NCBI GenBank assembly: GCA_009746045.1
Contig: RPFO01000819.1
Location: 620,382 to 684,381, forward strand
DNA: 64,000 nt
Direction of reading: 5' to 3'
Source: Mesostigma viride
Lineage: Eukaryota; Streptophyta; Mesostigmatophyceae; Mesostigmatales; Mesostigmataceae
Both the position numbers and the translations under genes were made by a program. The notes under the pieces are model-generated. The model saw only the letters and a program-made list of their open reading frames with translations. It was not told the origin of the DNA and ran no database searches. Positions 1-10,818 of the stretch are shown in pieces. Numbering within the stretch: position 1 is the stretch's first letter; each line of letters starts with the position of its first letter.

Positions 1-982
1 AGCCGGTCCTCCCGGAGCCGGCAACACTCCTTGAAGAAGGCGGAGGTCAGGGGCCCCATGGCCCCAAACTCCTCCAGGACAAAGGGCACCACACGATGGT
101 GCCCGACGTCGCCGTAGGCCAGGAGCTTGGCCCGCTCCGCCCGCTCCGCCGTGTAACCTGCCGTGAGGGAGGCCCCAGCCACGTGGCTAAGAGCCAAGGG
201 CCGCGCCACCGAAACGTCAATAAGCAGATGCCGGCCACCCCCCTCAAAGTCCAGCACCACGATGTCAGGCCGGTGGTTGGGGCCGGGAATAGAAGGCAGC
301 GCCATCCGCATCCTCGGACCGGATGTTCGCGTGGGGGAAAACCGACTGAACCATGGCGAGCACTGGGTCACCGTCAGGAGGACAGTGTGCAAATACAAAT
401 ACCAATTCTGATTCTGTTGGCCCCCCAATGATGCAGGCAAGGTAGTGAGTCCCCGTGGGATCCAGCGGCTGCCCACAGCTACCACAAGGCCGCCCGGCCG
501 GAATTCAAGAGGCTGCGGGGCAAATATAGCTGGTGCCGGAGCGCCACCGAGTAGTGGCTGGGAGCTAAGGCGAATGGGGGGGCCATGGGAAGAGCACGAA
601 GGTACGCCGAGCCCAAACTCCGCAAGGAAAGCGAGAACAGCCACGCACGTCCCTGGGCGTTGAGGTCCGCGAAAAGAGCCATCCAATCAGCCGTGTGCAG
701 AATACCCGCGTAGGTTTTCTGGTGTTTATCGATGACGCGAGCAGGGAATGCGGCGGGAGATTGAACGGAGGCGACCGAGGGAGTGCCGCGAGGGAGGTGG
801 CGCTGTACCGCCTGAGCGGCACGGACGGGAGAACAGGCCTGCTGGATCTCAGCATAGGCCTCCTGGATGGCGGTGACGAAGGGCAAAGGGCTGCTGGGGT
901 ACAGGAGGTCAGGCGCTGCCGTTGCCAAAAGGGGCAGGAGCCGGCAGCTTTCCGCCCACGACTGAGCGACGGAGCCCAAAAA
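1..982 (-). mobile_element. 5'-truncated LINE with restriction-like endonuclease (REL), C-terminal part
   Basis: Minus-strand translation gives the post-RT part and endonuclease of a non-LTR retrotransposon. The longest open piece (979 to 479) matches, block for block, the better copy at 49.5-51.1 kb (shared motifs KTYAGIL and FLRALPM). A degraded Cys/His cluster follows. At about 295-1 comes the endonuclease, with the key residues in NHRPDIVVLDF and HLLIDVSVARP, then VPFVLEEFGAMGP. This RPD...D...IDV pattern is typical of PD-(D/E)XK-like endonucleases of R2/NeSL/CRE-group LINEs. The copy runs off the left edge and is 5'-truncated near 982. At least two frame changes, near 480 and 290, make it a dead copy. 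Clade assignment beyond REL-type is uncertain. Confidence 0.8.
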
Positions 983-1057
983 TGTATATATATTAAAAAT
1001 ATAATTACTTACAGCAGCAGAGTGAAATCACTCAAAACCAAAGCAAACGCCCAGCCA

Positions 1058-1177
1058 TTAATTAATTAATTAATAGACACGTGACTGCGTCACGTGAGCA
1101 TAAGTCCTCAGTGGGACTCGGGGAACATGGGATGGAATGGATGGTATAAGCTATCTAGGTCCTAGTTACAGGGGTGT
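1058..1177 (-). mobile_element. LINE C 3' end with TTAA tail
   Basis: A 3'-terminal scrap of the family called LINE C here. Reading on the minus strand it has the sequence after the ORF2 stop, the hairpin with arms CACGTGAC/GTCACGTG, and a (TTAA)n tail at 1058-1074. The same order recurs at 26.15-26.24, 27.23, 28.5, 28.8, 54.1 and 55.7 kb. It carries no coding potential. Confidence 0.85.
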
Positions 1178-1215
1178 GGCCCAGCTATAAATATATTAAT
1201 ATTTATAGCTGGGCC
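1178..1215. repeat. Near-perfect palindrome, 17-bp stem
   Basis: Arms 1178-1194 and 1199-1215 are exact reverse complements around a 4-base ATTA centre. It lies exactly where the LINE C scrap ends and the Penelope-like sequence begins. Confidence 0.9.
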
Positions 1216-1225
1216 CTGCCCCTGC

Positions 1226-2931
1226 CAACAACAACGGTATTTCAAGTACCTTGATCCCACCTCACAGCACGTCATGACCGCTGACCTCAGCATCCTGCCG
1301 AGCCACACGCTTGTAGACCTTTTTGCCAAAGGCACCAAGTTTCGGCCGTGGGTCCAGCGCACGTGTGCCAAAGAGGTGAATGCAATGCTCTCAACATCAC
1401 TGCGCAAATTCTGCAATGCCATGTGCACGGACCTACAGCTTGCTCCCCTTGCCATGGAACCTTGGTTTCGCGCCGTCATTCACGAATGCAATGCACGTCT
1501 CACCAGGCTTGATTACCGTCTCCAGCAGGTCCACCGCACCACCTGGCTCAACACCACAGATAAAGCACTTCTTGACCACTTCAAGCAGGACTGTATCATC
1601 ACGTGTGTTGACAAGAGTGCCAACAACTTTGCTTTTATATGCAAGAAGCACTACCTTGCTACTTTGCAACACGAGTTGGCGTCCAGCCCTACCTATGTTC
1701 AGCGTGCACAGTCCACCGCCAGTATCACTGCTGCTCATCGGGCTTTTCTGCACAGCCAAAACATTGTTGCTCGGGCATTCCTTAAGCGGCAGCGACGCGC
1801 CACCACCACTACGTTCCCATATCTGTATCTCACTCTTAAGCTGCACAAAGCTCCTGTTGCTTTGCGCACCATTGCTGCGTCGCATTCAGCCCCACTGATG
1901 CCTCTCTCGAAACTCATCTGCCATGCTTTGAATGCTCTTCTCCCTGAAGCCAATGCATTATGGGTGGAGGTGCTGTCGAATGCCGGGTATGAATGCGCTG
2001 GTAGTTGGATCGTCATAGACTCAGCCCAAGTACGCCTACGCCTTGCCGCCCTTAGCCGTTCTAAGACAGCAGCAGAGAAACGTATTATACCTATGCCCAT
2101 AGCCACCTATGATTTCACCACTCTATATACCACACTAGATTTGCACGATTTGAAAGCTCGTTTAAAGATAGCCTCCTTACTCGTCTGTATGCACGTAGGC
2201 CTCACGGGCGCAACCACCTGCACGTGCGTGTTTCTCAGACCAAGCCCACGGCAACGTGGCTCTCAGGGATCGCGGCAGGTGCTATCGTGTGGGATGGTTA
2301 TAATTATATTATCATGAAGGCTGACCTTGTTCATTGGATCTCTTATCTTGTTGATAACACCTTCATTTGTTTTGTGGGCAATGTATACCAACAAGCTATC
2401 GGCATCCCTATGGGCACTAACTGTGCCGGGCTCCTTGCAAACCTCTATCTATACACTTATGAGCTTGCATTCATGAATGGAGAATCTCATTGCCTCAAAC
2501 GATGATGTTCTCATCAGGCGTTTTATCCATACATGACAGTCGATACATTGATGATGGGCATCGCTTTCGACAACCCTGATTTCGCAACCCATTTGTATAT
2601 CACCGCTGGTCTGCCTGGCATCTACCCGCAAGCGTCCCTCACATTAAAGCTCACGTCGGAGGATACTCATTGCAATTACCTCGATCTTAACATTACCCAT
2701 AACAAGAAGGGCTGGCGTACGGCTGTCTATGATAAGCGCAAGGATCCTAAATACCAGCAAATTCCTTTTATTCGTTACCCCGATATTCACAGTCTCCTTT
2801 CCCACACAGCAAAATATGGTGTTGTTCTTTCTCAGTTACATCGTTTTTCCCGTCTTTGTTCTTATCGTGTTGATTTCATCACGACTCTTGTTGAACTCTT
2901 GCAGCGAGTTCCACCGCGCCACAGGCACTAA
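1226..2931 (+). pseudogene. Penelope-like element reverse transcriptase, decayed
   Basis: The translation resembles Penelope-like retroelement RT in order: an N-terminal SHTLVDLFAKGTKFRPW stretch (near residue 10), a TLKLHKAP block, then ATYDFTTLYTTL carrying the first catalytic Asp, the diagnostic GIPMGTNCAGLLANLYLYTYE block (2400-2463), and RYIDDGH (2541-2561) with the catalytic Asp pair. A C-terminal stretch runs to 2931. The pieces lie in three frames: frame 2 for 1274 to about 2180, frame 1 for about 2300-2505, frame 0 for the RYIDD motif, then frame 1 again. The copy is therefore inactive. No GIY-YIG endonuclease was recognised downstream, so the type (with or without endonuclease) cannot be told. 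Confidence 0.75.
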
Positions 2932-3898
2932 GCCGCCCCCGCCCACCTCCGGTGGCTTGCGCCACCTTTACCCCAGTCAACCCGTCGCCCCTCGGGTTGG
3001 GGACAACGCCTCCACCATCCGACGGCCCCAATCCCTCGCGTCGCGTCTATGCGGTTCTTCGGATACATCTATGCGGTTTTCGGATACATCCGTATGCGGT
3101 TTTCGGGTGTACCTGTCCGTCGGGTCGTTGGATTCACACATCTGACGGTCGTAAATCGGTGGGAGAGTAATCGATCGGGAGAGATGAGCATTCTTGGTCA
3201 AAGACTATGACCGAGACATTATGCTCCGTCAAGTCCGATGTTTTTTGCAACGTCACCCACATCTGTTCGGTGCTGCCCCTTGGCACAAGCTCTACAAACA
3301 GGTCGTGGACCGGCTGGATCGCATAGTATCTCCGCACATCTGAACCCTGTGATGCCAGATCTCCTTTGCGGCCGTTCCGAGCTTGGCACTGGATTCGTTG
3401 TCCACATCGTCGCGTCGCTGCAGCAACACGATGTTTTCTGGCATCCGCGGGCTTTTGGTTCCCGCCGCACATTTGAAAGTGCTGTCCTCCGGCTTTTTGC
3501 CTTTGCACCGTGTGCAGTTCTTGGACGTTTGGAATCATGGCATGGCTAACGTGATGACTGACTAGCTACCTTTTCAGTGGTTTTCCATTTGCTGGTATTT
3601 CCTCGTAAATGGTGGGAGAGCGATCGCAGCAATGGTGCTCACCACTAGACACTCCCGGCCAGTTAGGCTCGAAACACACGCCCTGATCACTGAAGCATGC
3701 TCGGCTGTTTCCGGCCCCACCGTCTAGGTCATCTAGTCGCTCTACACGTACGCCAGCCATAATTTCAATGCACAAGGATACACATTTCCATCACCATTCA
3801 TCTTGATCATCCTGAACGACTCGAAAACGCGGACAAGATAACGGCAGGCTCGAGCTACCATGGTCCGGATTCTCCCGATTTCTGGCCTGCGCTGGTTA
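2932..3898. other. No gene recognised; short direct repeats
   Basis: No ORF here looks like a known family. At 3046-3105 the motif atgcggtt(c/t)ttcggatac recurs about three times. The stretch may be the untranslated end of the Penelope-like copy. Bases 3866-3898 match 20886-20917 closely, so the right end is a shared interspersed sequence. Confidence 0.4.
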
Positions 3899-3990
3899 AA
3901 AATTAAATTAAATTAAATTATAACATGCCGCCGTGGGGAGGTCATGTAGCACATATTCCATGATGGATGGGGTGGAGGAAGCCGCGTGAT
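3899..3990 (-). repeat. Degenerate LINE B 3' terminus with TTAAA-type tail
   Basis: An (AATTA)n tract at about 3900-3922 is followed by a diverged form of the LINE B 3' UTR (acatgtagcacatat core), as at 6.95, 22.15 and 27.0 kb. Read on the minus strand this is a 3' UTR ending in its tail. Confidence 0.55.
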
Positions 3991-4033
3991 CGAACTATAC
4001 TAACTCTAAGCTATCTAGAAAAACCTAACTACA

Positions 4034-5687
4034 CTACTCATCAAAACGCCGCCTCCGCTTGGGGGGAGGTGGCTTGCCCACAGGGTCGGGCGTGTGCGCC
4101 TTGACAATCTTCTTCCACCGCGTCTTGTCCTGCATGACAGTCCAAAGACGGGAGAGAGAGTGGATGCGGTGCTCAAACTGGGCTGGGACCACTAGGTCGT
4201 CCAGCAACATCTGAACGTAGTTCGTGACAGGTTTCCCTACCCGTTTGGGAATGTCCTCTGCATGGGCCAGGCCAGGTCATCAGAATGTGCCGCCCTGGCT
4301 GGCCAAGCCGCTGGGGGCCGGCCAGACCGAGGGTGGTGTCGACCTGGCTGGTGCGGGCAAGGTGTCCTACAAATGCTATCCTACGCTGCCTAATCTCGTC
4401 CGAAACACGAGGCATGCCATGATACAAAGATTCTGATGACGGACGCTCGGAAAAACCTACGTTAAGGACCTGTCGGAGCATCCTGCAAACCGTGCCGTCT
4501 AGCCGAGCTGCCAGCTTGGGTGGGAGGGTCCACGCCTCGGCGCCATACGTGAGCACCGTGAGGACGAGGACCTTGAAGAGCATGCGCTTGCGGTGCCCGC
4601 CCAGGCCCTTCGAGCGCCAGTAGGGTGTGAGCGAACGGAGCTTGGCCCAGGCAAGGCCGATGCGGGTGTCCACATCGTCGGCGGTGTCAGGAAGCCAGCT
4701 CCCCAACAGCTTGAAGCGGTCGCGAAACGGGACCTCCGTCCCGTCGAGCAGGCGCGGCAGCGGTGGTTTACTGGAGGCCCCAATCACCATCGCCTCGGTT
4801 TTGACACTAATCTCCAACCCCACCGCCCGCGCCTCCAGGCCCAGGCAGTCCAGCCAGGTCTGAATGTGCTCGGGACTCTCGATGAGGGTGGTATCATCCG
4901 CATAAATCAGGTCGGCAAGGCGGTAACCAGGTCTAACCCCGCCGTGCTCTTTCACGTTAAGGATGTCCAAGCCTGGCTCGAACCCCTTAAGAGCAGTAAA
5001 GCGCGCACGTGCCCGGCGCATGACGTGATCCACGACAATAATGAACAGGTATGGGGACAGGACACAACCTTGCCACACCCCGTGGTGAAGGGGGAATGGT
5101 GGGGTGGTGCCTTCCGCAGTCCGCACTACTGCCTGTGAGCCCTCATACAGTCGGCGAATGGCAGCAATAAACGCAGGTGGCACCCGATCCAGAGCTAGGA
5201 TGGCCCAAAGAGCCTCCCAGAGAACCGTGTCAAAGGCTTTGATATAGTCAACAAAAATGAAGACCAGCGGCAAACTGTCAGGGGGAAGGCGACGCACCTC
5301 CTCCATCAATCGGCGCGCGACAAACACAGCCATGACAGTGTTACGACCACGACGGAAACCCATCTGAGACTCACCCAGGTGTGGGTCCAGCGCGGCGCGG
5401 AGCCTGTGCAGCATCATGCGCATGAAGACCTTCAGCGCGGCGCTCTGGAGGCAGACACCCCGATAGTTACCGGGGTCAGCAGCAGAGCCCTTCTTGTACA
5501 GCATGACGCGGATGGCCGTCTGCCACTCAGCAGGCGGAGGCTCGTCAGAGAGCAGGACACGGTTGCAGAACGCCAGCAGAAGATCCTTAACCGCCAGATC
5601 AGGGGTCTTCAGCAGCTCAGCAGAAAGGTGGTCGATCGGCACCGACCGCCGCATCGTACCGCAGGCGCCAACGCTGGTTGTCTCCTT
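4034..5687 (-). mobile_element. LINE A: 5'-truncated non-LTR retrotransposon with RT domain
   Basis: One long open frame (5654 to 4173) holds an almost complete reverse transcriptase. Blocks in order are PIDHLSAELLKTP, NYRGVCLQSAALKVFMRMM, GFRRGRNTVMAVFVARRL, IFVDYIKAFDTVLW (first catalytic Asp), WQGCVLSPYLFIIVVDHV, and LIYADDTTLIESPE with the YADD catalytic pair. A thumb-like LTYGAEAWTL region follows. After a frame change near 4230 the C-terminus continues as a basic end (KPPPPKRRRRFDE) and stops at 4034-4036. No apurinic-type endonuclease or ORF1 is present, so the copy is 5'-truncated at about 5687. The RT is of the L1/RTE-like kind related to LINE B and C in this window; exact clade unknown. 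Confidence 0.85.
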
Positions 5688-5904
5688 GATATTAATATAT
5701 ATACATACACAACAAGGCCTTAGGATCGAGGCCAGGGCACCCTGACAACTTCTCTCGTTTCCTCAAGTGCATGGGCCGGCCGACTGCAGACGGAGGAGTC
5801 TCTCTGCATCATCAGCTGATGATGCACTGATGGTGCAGGCCCAACTTCAGGTGGCAATACAAGACCTAGAAGTAGCACCTCAATTCAATATAAGAAGAAG
5901 TAGC

Positions 5905-6950
5905 CTCCACGGCCGACGACATCAACTCCTGCATTGGCCAGGCCTGGGCGGCCCTCCGCCGCGCCTCGACAGGTTCTGGACATTTGGCTACCCATGAGTG
6001 AGCGGCGCAAGCGCATTCTAGCTGACTTCAAGGCCATTGTCCTCAGCATCCTCCTTTACGGCTGCGACGTGTGGACCCTGGACCAGGCGCTGAGCACTGC
6101 TGAGCAGCTTGATGGCCGCACAGTCACTCGAATGCTCCGTCACATCCTCGGTGTACGTCCGCTACCAAGAGCGCCGCACCCGGGCCGAGCTCTACTGTGA
6201 GCTCCATTTTGTCCCCCATACCATCCGACACCGCTGCCTCCTCACTTTGCCGGCCATCTTGCCCGCACAGACCAGGTGAATACCTATGTGGGCCCTGCGG
6301 GCGCGGGCTTAGCCCTGGCGCCAACCAGGTACACACGTACCGCCTCCTATGGCAGGGTCCCCTTGCCCGGCCCGTCGCAACCCGCCGGCAAACTTGCGCG
6401 TGCCCCTCACCGACATGGCGCGACTCGGACATGTGTGACACAATCGCTTGAAGATGCAGGGCTTCTGCATGGGACTATCTGTACTCCGCGCCCGCATGCT
6501 AGACAAGGAGAAATGGGGTGCCGTCTGCGATAAGCACCTTCCTGAGGGGCATGCTCCTGTTTTATCCCCACGTGGGGATAAAACAGTACGGGCCCCGCGG
6601 CCCATCGCTAGAATGCAGGGCAGAAGTCCGCAGGTGGAGGCCGGCCGGTTATTCGGCCCCGGCCTGAGGATAGCTAGCCGCTACACTGTACACTACCGCC
6701 TCGTCTGCGCCATTACAGAAGAGGACAGCTCAGATGAGGATTTTATCCCCCTCTAGTGACTATATAAGGCTGGGGCATCTCCTTTTCGGGTTTTTCCTTA
6801 TGTTGCATGCCCATCTCACCTCCGTAATCTATCATTCTCAATGAATACATGGTTGGGGCCTGATGCAGACGATATTTGTTTAACTTTCGTGTAATAATTT
6901 TCTGATGAGATCAAAGTAGCACTCCGTGGCATGCCCATGCACATTACAAT
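5905..6950 (+). mobile_element. LINE B fragment: RT thumb to ORF2 end plus 3' UTR
   Basis: Plus-strand frames give the region after the RT catalytic core: SIGQ/AWAALRR-like thumb, then LLYGCDVWTL (about 6052-6080), MLRHILGVR, and a C-terminal domain ending SSDEDFIPL with a stop at 6755-6757. Several frame changes occur between 5990 and 6480. The C-terminal 270 bp matches, in reverse orientation, 27.66-27.92 kb. The stretch 6783-6851 after the stop is repeated in reverse at 35.40-35.47 kb. Confidence 0.75.
6557..6586. repeat. Perfect 30-bp palindrome in LINE B ORF2
   Basis: Arms 6557-6571 and 6572-6586 are exact reverse complements with no loop (centre CACGTG). It lies within the coding part of LINE B. 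Confidence 0.95.
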
Positions 6951-7240
6951 TAAATTAAAATTAAATTGGAACATATCTCCGTTGGGAGTACATGTAGCAC
7001 ATATCCCTGAGAAGGGGCATATGGCTTTTAATACATTCTGGGCTACTTCATGCGATGCATGGTAGGGTGTAAACTACACCTGCTCTGGGTGCACACAGTG
7101 CACCTGCCCCACTATGTACTCCAACAGCACTATGTATTCCAACAGCTATAAAGGTGCGGACATAGGGTGGCAGATCTAGAATATATATGCTCCTTACCAA
7201 GGTTGAAGGTGGGGTCTCAGGCAGGATAAACAGCAAATGT
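6951..7240 (-). mobile_element. LINE B 3' UTR with TTAAA-type tail
   Basis: An (AATTA)n tail at about 6950-6966 is joined to the LINE B 3' UTR (ggaacatatctccgttggga, then cacatatccctgagaagggg). Copies of the same UTR occur at 22.15, 27.03, 27.5 and, reversed, 17.44-17.50 kb. Read on the minus strand the tail is the 3' end. Confidence 0.75.
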
Positions 7241-7481
7241 TAATTTCAGGATAACGCATGGGCTCAGATCCTCCTAAAGAATTTCTGAATGGCATCTCAG
7301 TTTAGAATCTTTCTTTTGCCAACCAAATATCATCCGAGCTAGTTGCATCTTGGCCGGAAGCAGAGGTTAAAAATCATACGTTAACGGGGCTCCAAATCAT
7401 CTCACATCATTCCAGGTGCCCTGGTCAAATTAGGGTTAAGCACATTGCACTCTAGATAGGGCAGGAATTCATATCAGCAGA
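7241..7481. other. 3' flank of the Cdc25-like gene
   Basis: No coding signal. This should contain the 3' UTR and poly(A) site of the minus-strand gene whose stop is at 7482-7484; no clear poly(A) signal was recognised. Confidence 0.4.
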
Positions 7482-9772
7482 CTAAGCCTTGAGCAGCTCA
7501 AGCTTGTGAGTGCAGGGTGCATCAGGGCAGTCGCAGGCGCCACCAAACTGCTCCTTCCATCCGGTCACCCCATTCTCTAGTACCGTTGTTTGTACGTCCT
7601 TGAGTTCTGGGATGTTCGCTACCGCATCCGCAAACTTCTGGGCACAGGTTGGGCCCCGTACCTGCATTGGCACCAACCAAGGGGGCCAACAATGTTGGCA
7701 CCCATGGTCGCGATGTGTCTCAGGCATCCAACACTACGAGGGTGAATGCTCTTGAACCGATCGAAGAACCTGCCTTTGCCAGCATAAACTGTTCTAGCTA
7801 TAATATTTCTTGGATGGACCGTCATGAAGGATGACCGGTGTTGACGGGTCAGCAAGAAGCTGTAATTCACATTTCATGATAAAGGTGATTGAAAACGCGT
7901 CGCCACTGGTTATACACTGGTAGGGTTGAGATCATTGAACTGTTTTCTAGTAGAAGCCACACTAGGGCGAGGACCACCATCATACTGCGCTGCAAACACC
8001 CTGCCATCCGCATAAGCCACCGCTGTTGCCACCTCCATTGGCGCAATCCACTCTCTCGAAAGCCCCCGGCCTCTACACACTAGCAACTACAACTACATTT
8101 TCATACTCGAGCCAACACCTGCACGCATAGCCAGTGCAAACCTTGGCTGCTTTGTAACAACTATTCCCAGCCCACCTGGGGATCCCCCACCTGCTGCCCC
8201 AATTCTCTGCCCACTCCAAGCCCTCACAATGACTGGATCGCTAGCTTACAGCTGCAGCAACACCAGAACACTCCTCCACGCAACGGTCTCAGTCACCACC
8301 GCAACCGTCACCAACGACCGCCGCTGCCATGCACAGTCATGCACCGTCCACATTGCTGCTGCCACCAAAGGTACTGCAAATTACTGCTGCCTCCGCTATT
8401 GCCGCTGCAGTTGCGGCATCTCCACTTGAACACAGCTCCACCTCCATCCATCAACTTCTCTACACCACAATCTAAGCCACCACCTCGCTCACCTGGCTCG
8501 CCTGGCCTGTTGCCCAGCAACGATGGGGGCACGTGCACCACAACTACCATGGGTGCCAGCAGGGCTGTGCTAAAGATGGTGCTGGATGACATTCATTGGG
8601 TCACGGCATGCTGGATGACACTAAGGCCATTCTGGATGACACTCCCCCTGTAACATGATACGCATGACTGCTGGACACGCATGTCATTGGAAGCAGGTGT
8701 GAAGTATGCTCTATGAACGAGCTGCCACTTGCATGCTGCATTAAACAGCAGCACCAATAGAGGGAACACCCACGGGACAAACAAGAAGAACCTCAAGGAG
8801 GCACATAGCTCTATAACTGACGAATTTACGTACTTGTGACAGGGCGCAGAAGAACACCACGCGGCCGGGCTGTACGCTCTTCACAGTGTCCACGAGGCCG
8901 GGGATGCGATTCTCAAACGACGCGCTGGGGGCGTGCAGGGACCCTGGGGTTATTATTGTTACGGAATCATCGGGCAGTAAAATACATTGAGAAAGGGGAT
9001 GACAGACTGTGGGAGGAACAGATGGTGTGCCCATCAGGGCTCACACGGGCAATCCCACTCACAATCGACTGCAGCATCGCATATGGGATAGACCGATGCA
9101 CACAAAATACCGCCCGTGCATGGCGCCAAACCATAGGGGCAAGATTCACCACTTCGGAAGTACTGCCCAATAGAATGGACCCAATTATTCCCAGGCGATA
9201 TCATGAGGATGACCGACCAAAGATAGATGTAATTAATGCGGTGCATGGTTGCGGGCGTCTAACACGAGCAAATGGATGGCAGCTTAGGTAGAATGGAGCG
9301 CACGGCCTGCATGACACCAGACAAAGCTTCCCGACAAAGAATGCCTTACTACCAACTCAGGCGGCACTCGAAACCCAAGCAAACGTGAGCGCATGTCTTA
9401 GCATCGACGGGAAAACAATACCCAACCCTTTAACAATTGTGGGTGGAGACTTACCGGGCGGGTGACCATTGCCAAACCGATCGTCGTCTCTGCATTCGTG
9501 GAGCAGATGATACGGTGAGCAGCGACGGAAGGCATGCGCATTCCAGGTAACGTTCAGCAAAAAAACAATGGGCCAAAGTTTTTAAATGGAAATCATTGGT
9601 GGTTGGGGCACCAGCTCTATGTAAAAAAACTGCCTCGTAAAGGGTACCTGCAGTCCACAAGGAGAACCGAATTCGGGCCTTCAGTGTTGACGAGGTCAAC
9701 AATCTGGGTAGGAGTTACCCTTGGCAAACTGGGGGCGATTAGTTCAGTAGGGGTCGGATAAGGACAAGCCAT
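7482..9772 (-). CDS. Cdc25-like / ACR2-type rhodanese-fold phosphatase or arsenate reductase, four exons
   Basis: Exons on the minus strand: 9772-9648, 9489-9455, 8943-8834, 7661-7482. The phases fit and give 450 nt, 149 residues plus stop. Introns start gtaccc, gtaagt and gtacgt and all end in AG. The fold is a single rhodanese domain: LLVDCRDDDRF (37-47), GHPPGSLHAPS (50-60), the catalytic loop FCALSQVRGPTCA (85-97) with Cys86 and Arg92 as a CX5R pair, then TVLENGVTGW (116-125). The C-terminal CDCPDAPCTH (133-142) resembles the zinc-binding end of plant Cdc25-like proteins. That family dephosphorylates phosphotyrosine substrates or reduces arsenate; which applies here is not shown. Oddity: the residue before the catalytic Cys is Phe85, usually His in this family. 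The 149-residue length fits the family. Start is the first Met in the open frame. A plain rhodanese is the alternative. Confidence 0.9.
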
Positions 9773-10818
9773 GACCAACCGAAAGCTCGAGACGCGTTTT
9801 GAGTAAACTAAAACGCGTGCAGGTGTACAGCTTATCCTATAGACACTTAATTCGTTCGACCTGCGTCAGGTCTACACGTTACTTCGACTTTTTGCACCTA
9901 CACTGAAACCGAGTCTTCGCTGGTGTTTTCTTCTGTGGGTGGTGTGTAACACGTGTTTTCTTTGACACCCCAGCATCTGGTTTTCCAGTAATTAGCACGT
10001 GTCCTCTACCGTTGGTCAATGGACGACCCCTAGCGTATCCACGCTATAGGATCAATCGAGGAACGTCGATTCACGAGTTACGAGGCCCCCAGGCTTGGCT
10101 CGTGAGTCTACGCCGTCCCATCTTCCAGAGCCGCGCCGGCCGCCCGCGCCCGATGCCGGAGGCCCACTGCCGCGCTTGGGGTGGGCGGCCAGCGATTTGA
10201 CAGCTGGCAGTCACTGTGCCAGTAATCACTCTCTAGAGAGTAATCTACACCCCCCATTTCGCGCCACCGGCTCAACATGCACTGGAAAAAGCACGTGGGT
10301 TACTGGCCAGGCCGGAATATACTTGGAGAAAAAACCAAACCATGGTGGGAAGGGCTGCTCAGTATTATTTTTGTTTTTTATGCTATATATGTATGCCTCC
10401 GGGTAGTCAATAAGCGAAATGTTGAAGTCATGGGAGGCTTCGCATGCGCTAGGCTCGTAAAGCTGCGCAACCTGGGCCGTGTTTGCGCCATGCGCATCTG
10501 ACGTCTTAATTTTGCTCTGCATGTTTTAGGACGCAGCTGACGCGCGCGCAACTTCATGGCAGTGTCGGGGGGTATTTGCGGTTTCCAAAAGCCAACCATG
10601 TCTACGACGCACTCTTAATCTCGATTGGATTATCGTCACTTGCTAGAAGTGCACGTGGGATGCAATATTATTAGCTAGCTTGCTAGCTAGTGCTAACACG
10701 TTTGTTTATAATATTCTAGTTTTACTGCCATTGGTCCCGGGATCAAGCACTCTACGGTGCATTTACATTCCGCGCCTGCTCCGATTCCGAGGTTTCGAAA
10801 GAGCAAATCCTTTCGAGA
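9773..10818. promoter_or_regulatory. Divergent intergenic region shared by two host genes
   Basis: About 1.05 kb separates the start codons of the Cdc25-like gene (minus) and the tetraspanin gene (plus), which are head to head. Both promoters must lie here. An AT-rich tatatatg stretch at 10383-10391 and short gctagctagctt repeats near 10673-10690 are visible. No core promoter element can be assigned with confidence and no other gene was recognised. Confidence 0.45.

Noticed and set aside
47-431. Plus- and minus-strand frames at the left edge
   Set aside because: Shadows of the LINE endonuclease, whose real frame is minus-strand and carries the RPD...LIDV motif.
3134-3565. Overlapping frames of 83-134 codons on both strands
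   Set aside because: No domain or family motif, and neither strand shows convincing coding character.
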